Assembly (NCBI GenBank): GCA_019426215.1
Contig: CM033393.1
Span: forward strand, 20,958,591-21,022,590
Direction of reading: 5' to 3'
Length of the DNA: 64,000 bases
Source: Buddleja alternifolia
Taxonomy: Eukaryota > Streptophyta > Magnoliopsida > Lamiales > Scrophulariaceae
Below are positions 24,606 to 36,124 of this stretch, piece by piece. The notes under the pieces are model-generated. The model saw only the letters and a list, made by a program, of their open reading frames with translations. It searched no databases and had not been told where the DNA came from. Position 1 is the first letter of the stretch; each line of letters opens with the position of its first letter. Position numbers and translations under genes: made by a program.

Positions 24606-24969
24606 GGAGCATGGAGAGGTGCTGATCAGTGTTGGCAGCGGGCAGAGTGTCGCAACTTCTCGCATTGGATCAACTTCTTTATGTTTATCATCTGGACATG
24701 TTTTAAGTTTAGAGGATGTTTTGGTTTTGCCCAATGGGCTTAAGAACATTATTTCAATTCCTATGTTGGTTAGGAATAATTATATTTGTAATTTTATTGA
24801 TAGTACTTGCAGCATTTTATTTAATGATAATATTTTTGGCACTGCTACTTTAGTCAATGGCCTCTATTATTTAAACATGCAAAATGAATGTGTTGTAAAT
24901 GTTATCTCAAAGAAGCAGGGTAGGCAAAGTACTAACCTAAGCTTAAGTGGCATCTAAGACTAGGCCATG
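24606..24969 (+). pseudogene. Element F, continuation: protease end and pre-integrase
   Basis: After the second GGAGC, the sequence resumes F's protease region (LISVGSGQ, then LEDVLVLP, LKNIISIP) and the pre-integrase domain, ending KWHLRLGH at about 24960. A stop (TAA at 24956) interrupts one frame. The reading continues in phase from 6501 if B and one target copy are skipped. At 24970 F is cut again by gypsy element C1; the rest of F is not in the window. Confidence 0.88.
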
Positions 24970-26873
24970 TGATAAGAGGTGTTTTTACGTGTTTTTAAGA
25001 CCGTAATTCTTATGATTTGGATTCACTTATTGCTTAAATCATGTCACATTTGCATTTAATAGGTGTGTTAAGTGAATACAGGTAATAAATGAGAATACAT
25101 GAAGAAAAGGGAAGAAAAACGATGTACAAAACAAGTTCAAGCATGTTTTTCAACACCTAGGCGGTTTATGCATCTCCTACCACATTCGAGCGATAATTCC
25201 GTATATTTCGAGACCGACTTAGACAAAGTTTCCTTCTACAAAGGTTTAGATGTATGTCTTAGCTTCAAATGGGAACTTGAAACATCCAAATCGGAGGTCT
25301 ATAGAGATAATTGTGAAGGAAATACGATTGATGCGCCGAACAGAGAAGTACATGTGTCAGGATACGCCCCAGCGCCCTCCTAGTCATGCCTAGGCATGGA
25401 TAGTCCGAATGTTACTCCTTTTTCAGCCTAAATTCCAGCATTATATGATGGGTAAGAATCACTTTTGGCCATAATTCAGCACATGTGTTGAGGGGTTGTC
25501 ATAAGTGTGTTTCTTGGTAGATTTACTTTATGGGCGCCAAATCAGAAACAACCTCCATGTTGAAACGTAATTTAGGTATACTTAGAGACCGAATTGGACA
25601 AAATGGCCTTCTGCAAAGTTGTAGACCTATGTGTTATCTGAACATGGGGACTTGAATCATCCAATTTGGAGATCTGTGGAGACGTTTATGAGGAAAATAC
25701 TAAGACTGCGCTGGAAAGCAAGAAAATGGCAGCATGCATGTGTTTTGTTGAAGTTTTCACATGGTTATGCTTGGTGGAATTCTTAATGGCCGAAAGTTCA
25801 ACATTTTTTAGCTGGTTGGAATCTTAAAAGCCAAACTTTAAGCATCACCTTAGGTGGAATTCTCATTGGGGAACTTTAATGGGAATTCTTAATGCATACT
25901 TTAGTGGAATTTTTGGCTATAAAAGGAGGGGGAACCCATACTCTTCATCATTCACTATCAATTTCAGATTCTTGGAGGAGAGGAGGAGGAGGAACAGGTC
26001 CTCAAGCTTCATTCATCACCATTCTTCATCATTCTAAGAGGAGAAAGCTAGGAATTGAAGTTCCAATCAAGGGGCCATCATCTATCACATTAGAGGGAGT
26101 TTTTATAGCCTTTTCATTTCATTCATGTCTATGAACATGTGTATTTATTCATTATTGTTTTTCATAGTAACTATCATGAACTAAATTCATAAGACTAAGG
26201 CCATGTAAGGTCAAATTGTGATATATGCTTATAATAGATGATTGTAGAGGTTATACTTATATTGTTATGTGATGTGACTATCTTGCATATACTTGATCAC
26301 TATATGTTAGAATCTTATGCCTAGGTTGATATTTCGGGAGAAAATTAACTTAGGGTGCAAGAGATTCACATCATGACCCGCAACTAATGAGGAATTGCCC
26401 TAGACATAGGTAAAGATTCCCGGGTGAAGTTGTTCGATTCTAATCGAGTGAACTCTAGTACGTTAATGCATGTTTAGTGGTTAGATTTCCGGATAGGAAT
26501 ATTTGGGAAATCACGATCTAAGCATAGGAGTTTATACGCGAGACATCGGTTATTCTCTACCCTCGGAGCTCTCACCATAACAATATAAGTGTAATCCTTC
26601 AACAAGAACCTTTATAAGTATATTTGATCAATTTGAACCTAGCATGTGCCTTAGTCTCCCTTTATAATTGGTTTTAAATCACTTGCTCATCTTTGTTCTT
26701 GTTCTTTACAAATTTTATTTGAATTTATTCTTACTTTGTTTATTCACTTCATTACAAATCTTAAACTAGAATTCAAGTCTCCGTGGTTCGACAACCCGGA
26801 CTTTTCGTCCACACTTATTACTACACACAACTAGTGCACTTGCTACAATAGCACGTTAGCTTTTAGCGTGTCA
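24970..26873 (+). repeat. 5' LTR of C1
   Basis: 1,904 bp, bounded by TG at 24970 (inside F's pre-integrase codons) and CA at 26873. A TATA box GGCTATAAAAGGAGG is at 25915-25929. Short open frames here recur unchanged in the other LTR and have no recognisable protein. Confidence 0.9.
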
Positions 26874-26879
26874 AGTTTT

Positions 26880-26897
26880 TGGCGCCGTTGCCGGGGA
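26880..26897 (+). other. Primer-binding site of C1 (Asp-tRNA type)
   Basis: TGGCGCCGTTGCCGGGGA lies six bases after the LTR. It is complementary to the conserved 3' end of plant Asp-tRNA, the primer typical of Athila-type gypsy elements. The same site follows the second LTR at 35972-35989. Confidence 0.88.
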
Positions 26898-27032
26898 CTT
26901 GTTCATTTTAGTTTTTAATTTTTCGTTTAAATTTTCATAATTCTTAGTTCTTCGTTTATTTCTAACCTTTCTTTTATTTTATTATTCTAATTTTGTTTTT
27001 TGTGTTTAATTGTTAGGTATAATTTGTGGTGC

Positions 27033-30000
27033 ATGACCCGCTCTTCTAACGAGCCTCTATACAATTTTGAGCCGGAGATAGAGCGTGTTCTTCGATCTAG
27101 TAGACGCACTCGAGAAATGGCCGACAATCTAAATCCAAATGGGAATTTTCCTGACATAAATCTCCCGGAAAACAGGGAATGGTTGCAAAATCTATTCCAA
27201 GCTATGCAACCGGCACCTCCTCAAAGACTTCCATCGGTCCGGGAAAGTCTACCTCCAAGGGTCCACACTATACCGGGGCCCGTAGTCTTTCCAAATTTCT
27301 TTGCACCAAATTATCACATTCCGTCACACATCTTTAGCATGGTGCAAAGCGAACCCTTCTATGGAGAGCCCCATGAATCACCTCATGAGCATTTGGAGAC
27401 TTTAGATGATACTCTCATGACTACCCAATTTCATCCACGGGATCTCGATGCAATTCGTCTAAGAGTCTTCCACTTCTCATTAAAGGAAAGGGCGACCATG
27501 TGGTACAAATCTCTACCACCCCAATCCATCACAACATGGGGACAATTGGTCGATGCCTTTTTGAGCAAATTCTTTCCACCCTCCAAAATCAATGAGCTAA
27601 GGAGCAACATTAAGGAGTTTAAGCAGGGGAATCATGAGTCCTTAGCCGAGGCATGGGCTAGATATAAAAACATGCTCCGAAAATGTCCGGATCACAACCT
27701 AAGATTGAGCGAGCAAGTATTACGATTCCATGATGGAGTCCGTTCGCGCATCCGAAATAGGCTCAATGCCGGCGCCGGTGGTGATCTCCTTGGGCTCGAT
27801 TGCCAAAGTGTGTGGGACAAGATTGAGCAATTAGCCCGAGAAGATGAACTCTATCCCGATGATGAAGAAATCACATCCACTAAAAAGATTGCTTGTGTTC
27901 AAGAGTTGGGCGAAGAAGTTGCTTTGGAAACAATGGTTGGCAATGTAAACTATGTTGGAAATGCCAATCGACCTCAATTGAACTTCCATGTGCCCAAAAA
28001 TTTTCCAAGGAGGCCCAATCCGGCACAAAATGCCCATCCCGGCGTCTATCAAGCACCAAGGCCCCCATTCAACAATAACCAAGCTCAAAGGCAAGGTAAT
28101 CCTCATATACAAAGGCAAATAAGACCTCTTACAACCGAAGAGCGTCTCGATGAACAAATAAAGAAATCGGATTCAGCAATCAACGAACTCCGTACTATGA
28201 TGAAGGATATAATGATGGACATGAAGGATTTAAAGACACAAATGGGTCAAATGGCAAAGGCGATCAGCGAGAGAGCCCCGGGAACTTTACCAAGTGACAC
28301 AGAAAAAAACCCGAAGGAGCAATGCCACGCCATCACCTTAAGAAGTGGCAAACAGATAGTCAATGATGCTATTCGCATTTCCGCGCCCGAGCACCCCGAT
28401 GAGAACGCCCAGGCACCGGAATCAACCCACAGTGAACGAATGCTTCGCAATTGTGCGGCCGAGCGTCCCGATGATCACGCTCAGGCGCCCGAGACCCAGC
28501 GCCCTGGCGCCGATTGTCGCGCCCAGGCGCCACCTCCTGAACCCTCCACAGCGGGCTCTTCAACTCCAACGCATCCTCCCATCGAGGTCCGTCTGCCATT
28601 TCCTAATGCACATAGAAAGAAAAAAAAGGAGATGGATCCAAGTTTCCTTCGAATCTTAGCAATTCTTCGTGAGGTTAGGATTAATATTCCTTTTATAGAC
28701 GCAATTTTACAAATGCCAAATTACGTGAAATTTTTCAAGGATATTTTGTCCAACAAACAAAAGTGGGAGGAAAACGAAACGGTGTGCCTAACCGAGGAAT
28801 GCTCCGCCGTATTGCTTAATAAATTACCAATGAAACTTGAAGACCCTGGGAGTCTCACTATTCCTTGCACGATTGGGCCATTATCCTTCGAAAAAGTTTT
28901 GTGCGACTCGGGAGCTAGCATTAACCTCCTCCCGTACTCTCTTTTCAAAAAGTTGGGCCTTGGTAACCCAAAGCCGACTTCAATGAGCCTCCAACTTGCC
29001 GATAGATCAATTAAGAGACCACGGGGAATAATCGAAGATGTAATCGTTCAAGTCGACAAATTCTACTTCCCGGTTGACTTTGTGGTTTTTGATATGGAGG
29101 AAGATGTTGAGGTACCCCTGATCCTAGGAAGACCATTCCTAGCCACTGGTAAGGCGGTAATCGATATTGCCAATGGTAAGCTAACCTTAAATGTGGGAGA
29201 TGAAAAGGTCACCTTTGATGTTTTTAAAGTGCTTAAACACCCATGTGATCCTAACTCATGTCTACGCATCGATGTATTTGATATGTTGATTGATGAGACT
29301 TTTCAGGCACAAATGGTAGACGACCCATTGGAGACATGTCTTTCCAAATCTATGGATGTCGATTCAGCGAGTGAAGAACAATTGGAAACCATGTTTAGCA
29401 TAGAGAAGCCACCTTTTTACCACGTCATTGGAGCTAAAAAATTAGAAAGATCACTCTTGGCTCCTCCTCGTCCTTCTATCGAAGAGGCCCCTATCCTTGA
29501 GCTTAAACCATTACCATTACATTTGAAATATGTATTTTTAAATGATAATGAGACTCTACCTTTAATTATCTCATCTTCTTTGACAGGAGAACAGGAGGAG
29601 CGACTCATGAGAGTATTGAAGGCCAACAAAAAGGCCTTCGGGTGGAAAATTGCGGATATAAAAGGCATAAGTCCAGCGGTGTGCATGCACAAAATACTCA
29701 TGGAGGAGTCCGCAAAACCTACACGCCAACCACAAAGACGGTCAAATCCACAAATACAAGAGGTGGTAAAGAAAGAGGTTATAAAACTACTCGATGCAGG
29801 TATAATCTATCCTATCTTTGATAGTGCATGGGTAAGCCCGACTCAAGTAGTACCCAAGAAGGGCGGAATAACTGTGATAGAAAATGCGAACAATGAATTA
29901 ATCCCTACTCGAATGCTTACCGGGTGGCGTGTGTGTATAGATTATCGCAAGTTAAATGATGCCACTCGTAAGGACCATTTCCCCCTCCCATTCATTGACC

Positions 30001-32395
30001 AAATGCTTGAAAGGTTAGCCGGACATGATTTTTATTGTTTTCTAGATGGATATTCCGGCTATAACCAAATTGCCATAGCCCCCGAGGACCAAGAGAAAAC
30101 AACTTTCACTTGTCCCTATGGCACGTTTGCTTATAGGCGGATGCCGTTTGGATTATGCAATGCCCCGGCCACATTTCAACGATGTATGATGGCGATCTTT
30201 CATGACATGGTTGAAGAATTCCTTGAGATTTTTATGGATGATTTTTCTGTTTTTGGAACCTCATTTAACACATGTCTTGATCATTTGGACCGTGTTCTAA
30301 AACGCTGTGAGGAAACAAATCTTGTTTTGAATTGGGAAAAATGTCATTTTATGGTTCGGGAAGGGATTGTGCTAGGTCACAAAATCTCCCAAAAAGGGAT
30401 TGAAGTGGACCAAGCCAAGATTGAGGTAATAGAAAAGCTTCCTCCACCTACATCGGTGAAAGCCGTGAGGAGCTTTCTTGGTCATGTCGGCTTCTATAGG
30501 CGATTTATCAAAAAAATTTCCAAAATTGCAAAGACGTTATCTAACTTGCTTGTCAAAGATGCACCATTCAATTTTGATTCCCTTTGTTTACAGGCCTTCA
30601 TGACTCTTAAGGAGCTATTGATATCCGCTCCCATCATGGCACCTCCCGATTGGAGTTTGCCCTTCGAATTGATGTGTGATGCTAGTGACACCGCGGTGGG
30701 TGCGGTCCTTGGCCAAAGGAAGGATAAGGTATTTCAAACCATCTACTATGCTAGTAAGACTTTAAATGATGCACAAATGAATTACGCAACCACGGAAAAA
30801 GAATTACTAGCCATAGTATTTGCATTTGACAAGTTCCATGCTTATCTCATTTTGAATAAAGTAATTGTGTACACTGATCACTCCGCATTAAAATACTTGC
30901 TTGCCAAAAAGGATGCCAAACCTAGACTCATTAGGTGGGTTTTACTTCTTCAAGAATTTGACATAGAAATTAAGGATAAGAAAGGAGTAGAAAATGTTGT
31001 TGCCGACCACTTGTCTAGGATAGAGATTCCTAACCCTGAGTGTGTGTTTGATAAACCTATTTGTGAGGAGTTTCCCGATGAGAAATTGTATGCTATACTT
31101 CATAATGATGCTCCTTGGTATGCCAATTATGCAAATTATCTTGTCACGGGAGTTCTTCCTCCGGATATCACTTATCATCAAAAGAAGAAATTCTTATTTG
31201 ATGTGAAGCGATATTTGTGGGACGAACCATATCTATTTAAGATTTGTGCAGATGGCCTCATTCGACGATGTATCCCCGAGGAGGAAATAGCATCAATTCT
31301 CGCCCATTGTCATGATATGTCGGTAGGTGGTCACTTTGGACCCTCTAAAACAGTGGCTAAAGTGCTTCAATCAGGTTTCTTTTGGCCTACTCTTTCTAAA
31401 GATGCATTCTTGTATGTTCAATCTTGTGATAGGTGTCAACGAACAGGTAACATCTCTAAAAGACACGAAATGCCATTGAATAACATGCTTGAATGTGAAC
31501 TATTTGATGTATGGGGTATTGATTTTATGGGACCCTTCCCTAGTTCTTGTTCCAATAAGTATATTCTTGTTGCGGTCGACTATGTCTCCAAATGGGTCGA
31601 AGCTGAGGCTTTACCAACTAATGATGCTCGGGTGGTTACTCGATTTTTAAAAAAAGGATTTTCACTCGTTTTGGAACTCCTAGAGCAATCGTTAGTGACG
31701 GGGGCACCCATTTTTGTAACAAACAATTTGAGCACTTACTGAACAAGTACGGGGTACGGCATAAAATCTCAACCCCATATCATCCTCAAACGAGTGGTCA
31801 AGTGGAGGTGTCGAATCGGGAGATTAAACGCATTCTTGAAAAAACGGTTAACGCATCTAGAAAAGATTGGTCCCTTAAACTAGATGACGCCTTGTGGGCA
31901 TATAGAACCGCGTTTAAAACTCCGATTGGCATGTCCCCATATCGCCTTGTCTTTGGAAAAGCATGTCACTTACCGGTTGAGCTCGAACATCGCGCTTTTT
32001 GGGCTATTAAATTTCTAAATTTTGATTCTCAACTCGTAGGTACCAAGCGATTACTCCAATTACACGAACTTGAGGAATGGCGCCATCAAGCGTATGAGAA
32101 CGCCAAGCTTTACAAGGAGCGAACGAAAACATGGCATGATAAGCGTATTATTCCCCGAGAATTTCATGAAGGAGACAAGGTTTTACTATACAATTCTCGC
32201 CTTCGACTTTTTCCCGGGAAGCTCAAGTCAAAATGGTCGGGACCATTTGTTGTATCTCGTGTGTATGCTTCTGGTGCCATTGAACTTATAACGGATAATG
32301 GACGAACCTTCATGACAAACGCCCAAAGGTTAAAGCATTACATTGGGATTGACGGGTCGAGGGATAAAGTGACCATTCCCCTCCAGGATCTTTAG
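27033..32395 (+). pseudogene. C1 gag-pol polyprotein, one frameshift
   Basis: The ATG at 27033 ([10 protein letters not shown]) is the first real ATG after the primer site; frame-compatible codons before it start with TTG. Order: retrotransposon gag (about residues 75-240), linker, retropepsin with [12 protein letters not shown] at about residue 624, reverse transcriptase with FMDDFS at about 1067, RNase H with CDASD (about 30675) and [10 protein letters not shown], integrase with an HHCC finger (about 31300-31440) and [10 protein letters not shown] (about 31515). A run of seven A at 31649-31655 appears to have lost one A; integrase continues in another frame through [10 protein letters not shown] (about 31780) to the stop at 32395. 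Full length would be about 1,790 residues. RT-before-integrase order and absence of a chromodomain fit Athila/Tat gypsy. Confidence 0.93.
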
Positions 32396-34049
32396 CGATT
32401 CTTTATCTCAAGTCGAGCTACCGACTCTAAACTAGCGCTTCTTGGGAGGCAACCCAAGTTTGTAAGTTTTCTTTTCTTTTTGCTTTCGTTTTTGTTTTGT
32501 TTAGTTTGTTTCTTTTTATTGTGTTCAAGCATGCACTTTGGGCATGTATGTTTTTCTTATGCTTGATGGTTTAAAAAGTTGAAGTGTTAGATATGATGCA
32601 CATTTGGACCCCACCTTTAGAGATTCTTATTTTACTCGATAAGAGGAGAAACTTTGTAAGGATGCATTGGAAGCTTAAGGATGTTCTTCAATATCCTTGG
32701 TTGTAAGTGTTCTTTTACCTTTGTGTATGCATGTTGTAACAACATTGGGGACAATGTTGGATTTAAGTTTGGGGGTAGAAGAGTATCTATTTTGAATATT
32801 GAAAATGCAATCCTAATTTTTAACTTGAATTTGGGGAAAGTTTGTTTGATATCATGTTTATATGCTTCTTTGTTGAGAAAATCAAGCATGAAAAATTTTT
32901 AGTCCTTCCAATTGATGCATTGAAATTGATTGACTTGGAAAAATGGCATGAATTCTTGAAATAATCTGAATTTAATGGAATATATATATCTTTGAAATTG
33001 CTCGTGGAGACCTTAGACTAGAATTGATTCCTTAGATGATTCACAATGCACTTAAATCGAAGGTAGAGGAGTTGAGAGGATAACCATCTTGAGACACTTA
33101 AGGAATTATTCCCAGAAATATTAACTTAGATTTCTCATAAGGTTATAAGTTGAGTAGTAATTTTATATGCTAACAATGAATTGAAAAGGTTGAATTTTGG
33201 TATGACCAAAAGTGGTCAGGCTAATACGTACCGGAGGTGAAAAGTTTCATGCCTATATACTGTACTATTATGCTAATTTGAGCTATGCTCAAGCCAAAAG
33301 AAGTGAATTGTTTAAAAGATCTAGTTTTATTTCGTGGCCTTTGATACTCAAGTGATTAAATCCTTAGGAGTGTCTCTACACTTAATGCCCTAAAACTATC
33401 TAGTTTGGGAGTCATTGGTCTAAAACTTGTTACATGGGTGTCATAGAAAGCCTAATGGAATAAAACATTGCACATGATCTAGCCTTAATGAAGTTTAATG
33501 GAAATTCCATATGAATTGAATGTTGAATATTTGAGATAATGAAATTTAAATGGCTATGAGATTTTCTATAATTCTTGTGCCTTGTGTTTGATCAAAAGTT
33601 GATAGATATGGGATTAATGTCCAAAATTTGGTAAGGATGCCTCTCGACTATAATACCCTAGATTTATTTTTCACTATACCCTAGGGAGTCGTTTCAAGTA
33701 TTGGTGTCACATGAGCAAAAGTAGTTGATATGTATATATATATTTGTGAACTTTAAAAGGTTGATTTTATGCCATTCATTCTTGTTGATCATATTGAGAT
33801 GTGTTGATTCGGTTGGGATTGAAAATTTGCTAGATTTTGTGGGTATATCTTATGCAAACCCTCACGAGACTATAACTCGTCCTTTGAGGTAACTCAAAGG
33901 TTTAAAGGCTTGTTGCACCCGCTAAGTGCAATCGTTTACTCCACGAAAGTGAGTTAGTTAGTTGTTTTGTTTTCTCCCATTGAATGATGTTGGTCTTGCC
34001 TTATAGCTCTTATTGCTCGAGGTCGAGCAATTGATAAGTTTGGGGGTGT
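32396..34049 (+). other. C1 post-pol region with hairpins and two polypurine tracts
   Basis: 1.65 kb with no protein; Athila elements often have an env-like gene here and this one does not. Visible signals: a hairpin CTTGGGAGGCAACCCAAG at 32441-32458; a hairpin AACATTG-GGGA-CAATGTT at 32741-32758 followed by AAGTTTGGGGGT (32765-32776); and a hairpin ATTGCTCGA-GG-TCGAGCAAT (34012-34031) followed by the same 12-mer (34036-34047) directly before the 3' LTR. Confidence 0.75.
34036..34049 (+). other. Polypurine tract of C1
   Basis: AAGTTTGGGGGTGT abuts the TG of the 3' LTR, the required place for plus-strand priming. An identical AAGTTTGGGGGT lies at 32765. Confidence 0.8.
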
Positions 34050-35965
34050 TGATAAGAGGTGTTTTTACGTGTTTTTAAGACCGTAATTCTTATGATTTGG
34101 ATTCACTTATTGCTTAAATCATGTCACATTTGCATTTAATAGGTGTGTTAAGTGAATACAGGTAATAAATGAGAATACATGAAGAAAAGGGAAGAAAAAC
34201 GATGTACAAAACAAGTTCAAGCATGTTTTTCAACACCTAGGCGGTTTATGCATCTCCTACCACATTCGAGCGATAATTCCGTATATTTCGAGACCGACTT
34301 AGACAAAGTTTCCTTCTACAAAGTTTTAGATGTATGTCTTAGCTTCAAATGGGAACTTGAAACATCCAAATCGGAGGTCTATAGAGATAATTGTGAAGGA
34401 AATACGATTGCTGCGCCGAACAGAGAAGTACATGTGTCAGGATACGCCCCAGCGCCCTCCTAGTCATGCCTAGGCATGGATAGTCCGAATGTTACTCCTT
34501 TTTCAGCCTAAATTCCAGCATTATATGATGGGTAAGAATCACTTTTGGCCATAATTCAGCACATGTGTTGAGGGGTTGTCATAAGTGTGTTTCTTGGTAG
34601 ATTTACTTTATGGGCGCCAAATCAGAAACAACCTCCATGTTGAAACGTAATTTAGGTATACTTAGAGACCGAATTGGACAAAATGTCCTTCTGCAAAGTT
34701 GTAGATCTATGTGTTATCTGAACATGGGGACTTGAATCATCCAATTTGGAGATCTGTGGAGACGTTTATGAGGAAAATACTAAGACTGCGCTGGAAAGCA
34801 AGAAAATGGCAGCATGCATGTGTTTTGTTGAAGTTTTCACATGGTTATGCTTGGTGGAATTCTTAATGGCCGAAAGTTCAACATTTTTTAGCTGGTTGGA
34901 ATCTTAAAAGCCAAACTTTAAGCATCACCTTAGGTGGAATTCTCATTGGGGAACTTTAATGGGAATTCTTAATGCATACTTTAGTGGAATTTTTGGCTAT
35001 AAAAGGAGGGGGAACCCATACTCTTCATCATTCACTATCAATTTCAGATTCTTGGAGGAGAGGAGGAGGAGGAACAGGTCCTCAAGCTTCATTCATCACC
35101 ATTCTTCATCATTCTAAGAGGAGAAAGCTAGGAATTGAAGTTCCAATCAAGGGCCATCATCTATCACATTAGAGGGAGTTTTTATAGCCTTTTCATTTCA
35201 TTCATGTCTATGAACATGTGTATTTATTCATTATTGTTTTTCATAGTAACTATCATGAACTAAATTCATAAGACTAAGGCCATGTAAGGTCAAATTGTGA
35301 TATATGCTTATAATAGATGATTGTAGAGGTTATACTTATATTGTTATGTGATGTGAATTTGTGTTTTTACCTATCTTGCATATACTTGATCACTATATGT
35401 TAGAATCTTATGCCTAGGTTGATATTTCGGGAGAAAATTAACTTAGGGTGCAAGAAATTCACATCATGACCCGCAACTAATGAGGAATTGCCCTAGACAT
35501 AGGTAAAGATTCCCGGGTGAAGTTGTTCGATTCTAATCGAGTGAACTCTAGTACGTTAATGCATGTTTAGTGGTTAGATTTCCGGATAGGAATATTTGGG
35601 AAATCACGATCTAAGCATAGGAGTTTATACGCGAGACATCGGTTATTCTCTACCCTCGGAGCTCTCACCATAACAATATAAGTGTAATCCTTCAACAAGA
35701 ACCTTTATAAGTATATTTGATCAATTTGAACCTAGCATGTGCCTTAGTCTCCCTTTATAATTGGTTTTAAATCACTTGCTCATCTTTGTTCTTGTTCTTT
35801 ACAAATTTATTTGAATTTATTCTTACTTTGTTTATTCACTTCATTACAAATCTTAAACTAGAATTCAAGTCTCCGTGGTTCGACAACCCGGACTTTTCGT
35901 CCACACTTATTACTACACACGACTAGTGCACTTGCTACAATAGCACGTTAGCTTTTAGCGTGTCA
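34050..35965 (+). repeat. LTR shared by C1 (3') and C2 (5')
   Basis: 1,916 bp. It differs from 24970-26873 by a 14-bp insertion near 35357, two single-base indels and about six substitutions that I could count. TATA box at 34998-35004. Confidence 0.9.
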
Positions 35966-36124
35966 AGTTTTTGGCGCCGTTGCCGGGGACTTGTTCATTT
36001 TAGTTTTTAATTTTTCGTTTAAATTTTCATAATTCTTAGTTCTTCGTTTATTTCTAACCTTTCTTTTATTTTATTATTCTAATTTTGTTTTTTGTGTTTA
36101 ATTGTTAGGTATAATTTTTGGTGC

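Larger units (their letters stand above)
24970..35965 (+). mobile_element. Athila-like Ty3/gypsy element C1, nearly intact
   Basis: LTRs at 24970-26873 and 34050-35965 start TGATAAGAGG and end GCGTGTCA. They are followed or preceded by an Asp-tRNA type primer site and a polypurine tract. One long gag-pol frame lies between, with a single frameshift. I counted at least six substitutions plus three indels (one of 14 bp) between the LTRs, so the insertion is recent. The right LTR is also the left LTR of C2. The expected right-hand target duplication (CCATG) is not found because C2 follows directly. Confidence 0.9.

Noticed and set aside
25099..25383. 94-codon frame in the C1 LTR, repeated at 34179
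   Set aside because: It lies upstream of the LTR TATA box, has no recognisable domain and is identical only because the LTRs are young.
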